Shown here: piece by piece, positions 13,754-17,511 of the stretch
Layout: every line of letters begins with the position of its first letter
Numbering within the stretch: the stretch's first letter is position 1
Assembly: GCA_031399025.1 (NCBI GenBank)
Contig: JANNOJ010000088.1
Coordinates: 1-17,511, forward strand
Direction: 5' to 3'
Source: CBDBZL01 sp031399025
GTDB taxonomy: Bacteria > Pseudomonadota > Alphaproteobacteria > Sphingomonadales > Sphingomonadaceae
Length of the DNA stretch: 17,511 bases
Position numbers and translations under genes: made by a program
The notes under the pieces: generated by a model
Told to the model about the DNA's origin: nothing
Database searches by the model: none
The model's input: the letters and a program-made list of their open reading frames with translations, nothing else

Positions 13754-14236
13754 ATGAGCAGGCTGACGCATCTCGACGAGACCGGCGCGGCGCGGATGGT
13801 CGATGTCGGCGGCAAGCCCGAAACTGCGCGCACGGCCACCGCCACCGGCCGCATCCGCATGTCGGCTGCCGCCCTGGCGGCGGTCCGCGAGGGCAGCGGC
13901 GCCAAGGGCGACGTGCTCGCCGCGGCGCGGATCGCGGGGATCATGGCGGCCAAGAAGACCGCCGAGCTGATCCCTCTGTGCCACCCGCTCGCGCTCGACT
14001 CGGTGAGCGTGGACTTCGCCTTCGAAGAGGGCGCCGTGCGGGCCACCACCCGCGCCTCGCTCATCGGCCGGACGGGGGTGGAGATGGAGGCGATGACGGC
14101 GACCTCCATCGCTTTGCTGACGATCTACGACATGGCCAAGGCGCTCGACAAGGGGATGGTCATCGACGGGCTCCGCCTGCTCGAAAAGACCGGCGGCAAG
14201 AGCGGCGCCTGGCGCGCAGGCCCAGACGTGCGGTGA
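13754..14236 (+). CDS. moaC: Cyclic pyranopterin monophosphate synthase (MoaC)
   Basis: The 160-residue enzyme acts after MoaA to form cyclic pyranopterin monophosphate in molybdenum cofactor synthesis. Diagnostic segments are RMVDVGGKPETARTATATG, AARIAGIMAAKKTAELIPLC followed by HPL, the VEMEAMTATSIALLTIYDM stretch, and the tail IDGLRLLEKTGGKSG. The lysine pair and the LCHPL histidine of the active site are present. In the 'YDM-x-KA' motif an alanine occupies the position where I expect a cysteine in many homologues. ATG at 13754; the TGA overlaps the GTG start of moeA, so the two are coupled. Confidence 0.95.
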   Translation: MSRLTHLDETGAARMVDVGGKPETARTATATGRIRMSAAALAAVREGSGAKGDVLAAARIAGIMAAKKTAELIPLCHPLALDSVSVDFAFEEGAVRATTRASLIGRTGVEMEAMTATSIALLTIYDMAKALDKGMVIDGLRLLEKTGGKSGAWRAGPDVR

Positions 14237-15438
14237 GCCTGCCGCCGCCGATCGCGCTGGAGGAGGCGCAGAGCCGGCTGCTCGCATCGGTCGAGCCGCT
14301 GGGCGGCGAGACACTGCCCGTCGAGCAGGCGCTGGGTCGTTATCTCACGCGCCAGCCCATCGCCCGGCGCAGCCAGCCCGCGGCCGACCTGTCGGCCATG
14401 GACGGCTATGCCATGGCCGCGGACGATCTCGCCGGGCCATGGCGGATCATCGGCGAGAGCGCTGCGGGGCGCCCGTTCGCCGGGGCGCTGCGACCTGGCC
14501 AGGCCGTGCGCATCTCCACCGGCGCCCTCGTGCCCGCCGGCGCGGGCGCCGTGCTGCTGCAGGAGAACGCGGCCCGCGACGAGGACAACCTGCGCGCCTC
14601 CCGAAGCGAGCCGACCCCCCAACACATCCGCCGCGCCGGGCTCGATTTCCGCGCGGGCAATGCCTTGCTGAATGCCGGCGTCGCGCTGACGCCAGCCCGC
14701 ATCGCGCTCGTGCTGGCGAGCGGCAATGCGTCGGTGGAGGTCGGACGCCAGCCTTCGCTGGCGGTGCTCGAAAGCGGTGACGAGTTGACCGGCGAGGCCG
14801 CAGCCTGCGCGCCGCACCAGATCCCGGCCAGCAACGGCGCGATGCTGGCGGCGATGGCCGCGCCGTTCGCCGCGCCGGTGATCCGGATCGGACCGGTGCC
14901 CGATCGGATGGACGCGCTGCTTTCGGCGCTCGAGCAGGCGTCGGCGCATGACGTGCTCGTCACTAGCGGCGGCGCGTCGGTGGGTGGCCACGACCTCATC
15001 CGTCCGGCGCTCGAGCGATGGGGCGCGACCATCGATTTCTGGCGGGTGGCCCTCAAGCCGGGCAAACCGCTGCTGGTGGCGCGGCGCGGCCGCCAGCTGA
15101 TCCTCGGCCTGCCGGGCAACCCGGTGTCAAGCTACGTCACCGCCTTCCTGTTCCTGCTTCCGCTGCTGCGCCGATTGGGGGGATCGGTCCGGTCGGTTCC
15201 GCTTCCCTTGTACCAGCCGCTCGTCGATCCGCTGCCCCCGACCGGCGACCGGATGGAGTTTCTGCGCGGCCATTACGGGTCCGGCGGCGTGATCGCGTAC
15301 CAGCAGCAGGACAGCAGCGCGCTCGGCTCGCTGGCGGCGGCGAACTGCCTCATCCGCCGCCCGGCCGACGCCCCGGCGGCCGAGCGCGGCGAGCTGGCCG
15401 AGGTCTTTCCGCTCGAAAATGGCGGAAACGCTTGGTGA
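14233..15438 (+). CDS. moeA: Molybdopterin molybdenumtransferase (MoeA)
   Basis: The 401-residue enzyme inserts molybdate into adenylylated molybdopterin, the last step of cofactor assembly. Motifs: AADLSAMDGYAM near residue 55, RISTGALVPAGAGAVLLQEN, LESGDELTG, the MPT-binding VLVTSGGASVGGHDLIRP, FWRVALKPGKPLLVARRG and ILGLPGNPVSSYVTAFLFL. The frame is open from 13978, but everything before 14233 is antisense-like shadow of moaC; GTG at 14233 overlaps the moaC stop (GTGA) and gives a normal N-terminus. The C-terminus reads LENGGNAW; relatives, as I recall, end near LENGGIA, so the last codons and the stop may come from the adjacent insertion sequence. Confidence 0.94.
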   Translation: MSLPPPIALEEAQSRLLASVEPLGGETLPVEQALGRYLTRQPIARRSQPAADLSAMDGYAMAADDLAGPWRIIGESAAGRPFAGALRPGQAVRISTGALVPAGAGAVLLQENAARDEDNLRASRSEPTPQHIRRAGLDFRAGNALLNAGVALTPARIALVLASGNASVEVGRQPSLAVLESGDELTGEAAACAPHQIPASNGAMLAAMAAPFAAPVIRIGPVPDRMDALLSALEQASAHDVLVTSGGASVGGHDLIRPALERWGATIDFWRVALKPGKPLLVARRGRQLILGLPGNPVSSYVTAFLFLLPLLRRLGGSVRSVPLPLYQPLVDPLPPTGDRMEFLRGHYGSGGVIAYQQQDSSALGSLAAANCLIRRPADAPAAERGELAEVFPLENGGNAW

Positions 15439-15480
15439 TTATCCCCTTGCGACAAGTAAGCTGATTTGGTAGAAGGGGGC

Positions 15481-16362
15481 ATGAGCAAGAAGGCCCCCAC
15501 CATCCGCCAGTTTCAGGATCGCTTCCCCACCGAGGAAAGCTGCCTAGAGCACTTGATGCGCACCCGCTTTGGCGACCGTCACGATTGCGACAAGTGCGGG
15601 CGCAACGCTCATTTCTACCGTGTCGCCAAGCGCCGCTCGTATGCTTGCGAGTATTGCGGCGGGCAAGTTTACCCGACTGCCGGAACCCCGTTTGATCGCA
15701 CCCGCACCAGCCTTCGCGACTGGTTCCTAGTGATGTTCATGTTTTGCAGCACCCGGAACGGTGTTGCCGCCAAGGAAGTAGAGCGCCAGATCGGCGTCAC
15801 CTACAAGACTGCTTGGCGCATGTGCCACGAAATCCGGAAGTACATGGCCGTTGTCGATGGTGATGAACCGCTTGGCGGTCCCTTCAAGACTGTCGAGGTA
15901 GACGAAACCTACATCGGCGGTGTCGCTGCGGGTAAGGGCTCCGGCTACAAGGGCAACAAGACCGCCATCCTCGGCATGAAGCAACGCGGCGGGGAGATCA
16001 TCACCCGCGTTATTCCCGACCGGCGCAAGCCCACGCTCGAAGGGCACATTATCGCCAACGTAAAGCCTTACACCGAAGTCCACACCGACGACTTCTCCAG
16101 TTACGATGACCTCGGCGAGATCAAGGGCTACTGGCACAAGCGCGTGCGCCACAGCGAAGGCCAGTATGTCGCGCCGGGTGGCGTCTCCACCAACAGCATT
16201 GAAGGCTTCTGGGCGCAGCTAAAGCGCGGAATCAACGGCACTCACATTCACGTCAGCGCGAAGCATCTTTCGAAGTATCTGGCTGAGTTCGAGTTTCGCC
16301 ACAATCGGCGGGATCGTCCTGCGTCGATGATTGCCGAGTTGATGACGGCTTTTCAGCGCTAG
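15481..16362 (+). CDS. IS1595-family (ISXO2-like) transposase
   Basis: The 293-residue protein has an N-terminal zinc ribbon with C36/C39 (DCDKCGRN) and C56/C59 (YACEYCGGQ), typical of the ISXO2 branch. A helix-turn-helix-like stretch follows (AAKEVERQIGVTYKTAWRM), then the catalytic region with D141 (VEVDETYIGG), D203/D204 (HTDDFSSYDD) and N238/E241 (VSTNSIEGFWAQLKRG), ending in YLAEFEFRHNRR. It mobilises the element by DDE-type chemistry. The frame is full length with no frameshift. The start ATG at 15481 has an AGAAGGGGG purine run upstream; a TTG at 15466 is possible but less likely. Its TAG shares the palindromic CTAG (16359-16362) with the stop of the convergent gene. Confidence 0.95.
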   Translation: MSKKAPTIRQFQDRFPTEESCLEHLMRTRFGDRHDCDKCGRNAHFYRVAKRRSYACEYCGGQVYPTAGTPFDRTRTSLRDWFLVMFMFCSTRNGVAAKEVERQIGVTYKTAWRMCHEIRKYMAVVDGDEPLGGPFKTVEVDETYIGGVAAGKGSGYKGNKTAILGMKQRGGEIITRVIPDRRKPTLEGHIIANVKPYTEVHTDDFSSYDDLGEIKGYWHKRVRHSEGQYVAPGGVSTNSIEGFWAQLKRGINGTHIHVSAKHLSKYLAEFEFRHNRRDRPASMIAELMTAFQR

Positions 16363-17345
16363 GAGCCTGCCCCGCCGCCATTCCCCTCAACAATCTGTCG
16401 AAGCGTCTCCCCGCGTCGCTTGGCATCTAGCTTCTCCTTTACTTTCTCTACGCTGGGGCCTCCCCCAGGAATATACTGCAATATCTCATCCGCATCAGGT
16501 CCACCAAAGGCCGCGTGATGAATGGCGAGCGCAACGTGATTTCTCAAGCGCATCCAGTTATCGTATTTAGATATCTGTGTTTTGTATGTGATGACCTGCC
16601 CGCTTTTTTCAAAAAGCTCGTCAATCTCGCCCCAATCTAAAGAGGTGAGGCTTTCTGGCTTCACATCATTAATCCATTCTCTAACCGATGGGTGCCACCC
16701 GTCTGAAAGTTGGAGCCAATGGTACATTGCGCTTTCCATCTTGGCTTGGTCCAGTTGCCAATCGGCCCAATCATTCCCGCGAAAGGGCTGATTGTTGCGC
16801 ACCTTTTCCTGCAAGCGCTCTCCGTGCTCTTGGATCGCGGCGGCATAAAATCTCTCCGTCTCCCGCGCCTTGATCGCCTTCAGTGCTAGAAAAAGCTGAG
16901 CGTTCGACTTGAGAACTTTTTCGCGAAACTCGCGCAATACTCGCTCATTTATGAAAAATCGGTCTTCAATAACCGCATTGCGTTCTTTCATGCTATCTTT
17001 GAGAGCATCGACCATATCGCTGACGCGGGCCTCAAGTCCCGCCAAGTTTTGATAGTCGCGAATTATAGCTTTCCGATCCTCCGCTATCTCGGAAAGTTTC
17101 GCTCGCAAAGCTACTATATCCGCGTTCAGCTCCCCTATGCCGGGATCGCAATCATCGTCAGTTAGAGCGAGAGCGGGCACGTTCCTGCGGACATACTCGA
17201 AAAGGCCGTAAACGGCTCCAACTACAGCTAGAAGCAGCCATCCCCACCAAGGAATTGCAGCGCCTGTCATTCCCCAAGCCCTGGGTAGTGTTGGGAATCC
17301 GAACTGGTCACAAAGAAACTGGTAGACACTGGCCGCAATCGGCAC
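16359..17345 (-). CDS. Unknown membrane-anchored coiled-coil protein, probable IS passenger
   Basis: I do not recognise this 328-residue protein. It has one hydrophobic segment near residues 31-50 (IPWWGWLLLAVVGAVYGLFEYV), then an acidic linker (LTDDDCDPGIGEL). A long charged helical region rich in heptad-like patterns (about 75-190, likely coiled coil) and a Trp-rich C-terminal part (WADWQLD, YHWLQLSDGWHPSVREWI) follow. GC content is much lower than in the core genes. The annotated start is GTG at 17345, but the frame stays open to 17420, and residues before it (NGWRARLLTG) run into the next IS, so the N-terminus may be truncated and the native promoter lost. It converges on the transposase, sharing the CTAG at 16359-16362. 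Topology suggests inner-membrane anchoring with a cytoplasmic body. Confidence 0.75.
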   Translation of the reverse strand: MPIAASVYQFLCDQFGFPTLPRAWGMTGAAIPWWGWLLLAVVGAVYGLFEYVRRNVPALALTDDDCDPGIGELNADIVALRAKLSEIAEDRKAIIRDYQNLAGLEARVSDMVDALKDSMKERNAVIEDRFFINERVLREFREKVLKSNAQLFLALKAIKARETERFYAAAIQEHGERLQEKVRNNQPFRGNDWADWQLDQAKMESAMYHWLQLSDGWHPSVREWINDVKPESLTSLDWGEIDELFEKSGQVITYKTQISKYDNWMRLRNHVALAIHHAAFGGPDADEILQYIPGGGPSVEKVKEKLDAKRRGETLRQIVEGNGGGAGS

Positions 17346-17374
17346 ACCGGTAAGCAGCCGAGCTCTCCATCCAT

Positions 17375-17511
17375 TAACAGGCTGATGAAAAAGGGCTTGG
17401 CTATCGCGCCGTGAGGTGATTCATCGTGGCAAGACGCGATGAACGAGGTCGATGGATGCGCGGGACGGACGAACGATCGGGCAAGCTGTTTTCCTATGTC
17501 GATCTGGAGCA
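17375..17511 (+). mobile_element. Left end of a second insertion sequence (IS5/IS1182-like), runs off right edge
   Basis: The boundary is placed at TAACAGGCTGATGAAAAA (from about 17375), which resembles terminal sequences I associate with IS1182/IS5-type elements, and the transposase start follows at 17456. An inverted pair TTCATCG (17420-17426) / CGATGAA (17437-17443) lies in the leader. The exact end and family are uncertain because only about 137 bp are present. Confidence 0.5.
17456..17511 (+). CDS. IS5/IS1182-like transposase, N-terminal fragment (runs off right edge)
   Basis: Eighteen codons are visible: MRGTDERSGKLFSYVDLE. The pattern 'MRG.D...G.LFSYVDLE' is the opening of a common DDE transposase group annotated as IS5 family (also IS1182-like), normally followed by a RV.ADHPLR stretch that is outside the window. 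GAGGT (about 17445-17449) acts as ribosome site a few bases upstream. A different transposase group from the one at the left edge. Completeness cannot be judged. Confidence 0.75.
   Translation, partial: MRGTDERSGKLFSYVDLE

Larger units (their letters stand above)
15434..17374 (+). mobile_element. IS1595-family (ISXO2-like) insertion with probable passenger gene
   Basis: The element comprises a transposase (15481-16362) and a convergent unknown gene (16359-17345), both of clearly lower GC than the flanking chromosome. The left end is placed tentatively at GGTGATTATCCCC (from 15434), directly at the 3' end of moeA. No matching inverted end is found on the right within the window; the right side appears cut by another insertion sequence starting near 17375. 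IS1595-family elements are known to carry passenger genes. Boundaries are inferred, not proven by terminal repeats or target duplication. Confidence 0.65.

Noticed and set aside
13978..14232. N-terminal extension of MoeA overlapping moaC
   Set aside because: The extension is Arg/Gly-rich and out of frame within moaC; the GTG at 14233 gives a standard MoeA N-terminus and a GTGA overlap.
15481..17345. Two-gene defence or toxin-antitoxin system formed by the transposase and its neighbour
   Set aside because: The genes are convergent rather than co-directional, one is a clear transposase, and the other has no toxin, nuclease or ATPase motif I can see.

Overview
The window reads as a fragment of a high-GC alphaproteobacterial chromosome, most likely Sphingomonadales (Sphingomonadaceae or Erythrobacteraceae). 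The evidence is protein style, the runs grxC / Nit hydrolase / DUF1178, tpiA-secG-pyrG and ppiD-trpE-trpG-trpD-trpC-moaC-moeA, and alpha-type promoter and RNA-thermometer signals. The assignment comes from recognition of families and gene order, not from a database search.

Layout. 1-958 is a lower-GC accessory strip. It holds the start of an IS5-type transposase running off the left edge, a small double-CxxC hypothetical gene and a cluster of short repeats, and it ends at the 3' end of a tRNA-Arg(CCT) gene. 1106-2702 is a leftward housekeeping cluster: glutaredoxin, Nit-type amidohydrolase and DUF1178 protein. Divergent from it, 2871-3368 encodes an Hsp20 chaperone behind a probable heat-shock promoter and a ROSE-like RNA thermometer. 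3671-6751 carries leftward tpiA, secG and pyrG. From 6999 a long rightward block holds a PpiD-like periplasmic folding factor, trpE, the wreck of a P-loop kinase gene, trpG, trpD, trpC, a small membrane protein, moaC and moeA. Several junctions overlap (ATGA or GTGA), indicating coupled translation.

Right end. Immediately at the 3' end of moeA sits an IS1595-family (ISXO2-like) insertion. Its transposase gene is followed tail to tail by a lower-GC gene for an unknown membrane-anchored, coiled-coil protein (probable passenger). That gene's upstream side is cut by what looks like another insertion sequence, whose transposase start (17456) runs off the right edge. Both window edges therefore lie inside transposase genes.

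Functionally the core is tryptophan synthesis from chorismate (trpE/G/D/C; trpF, trpB and trpA are not here), molybdenum cofactor synthesis (moaC, moeA), glycolysis (tpiA), CTP synthesis (pyrG) and envelope protein export and folding (secG, ppiD). I found no CRISPR array, toxin-antitoxin pair, phage module or recognisable defence island. The points most worth a second look are the Hsp20 RNA thermometer, the IS1595 element with its unknown passenger, the dead kinase gene inside the trp cluster and the palindromic repeat that abuts the trpC start.
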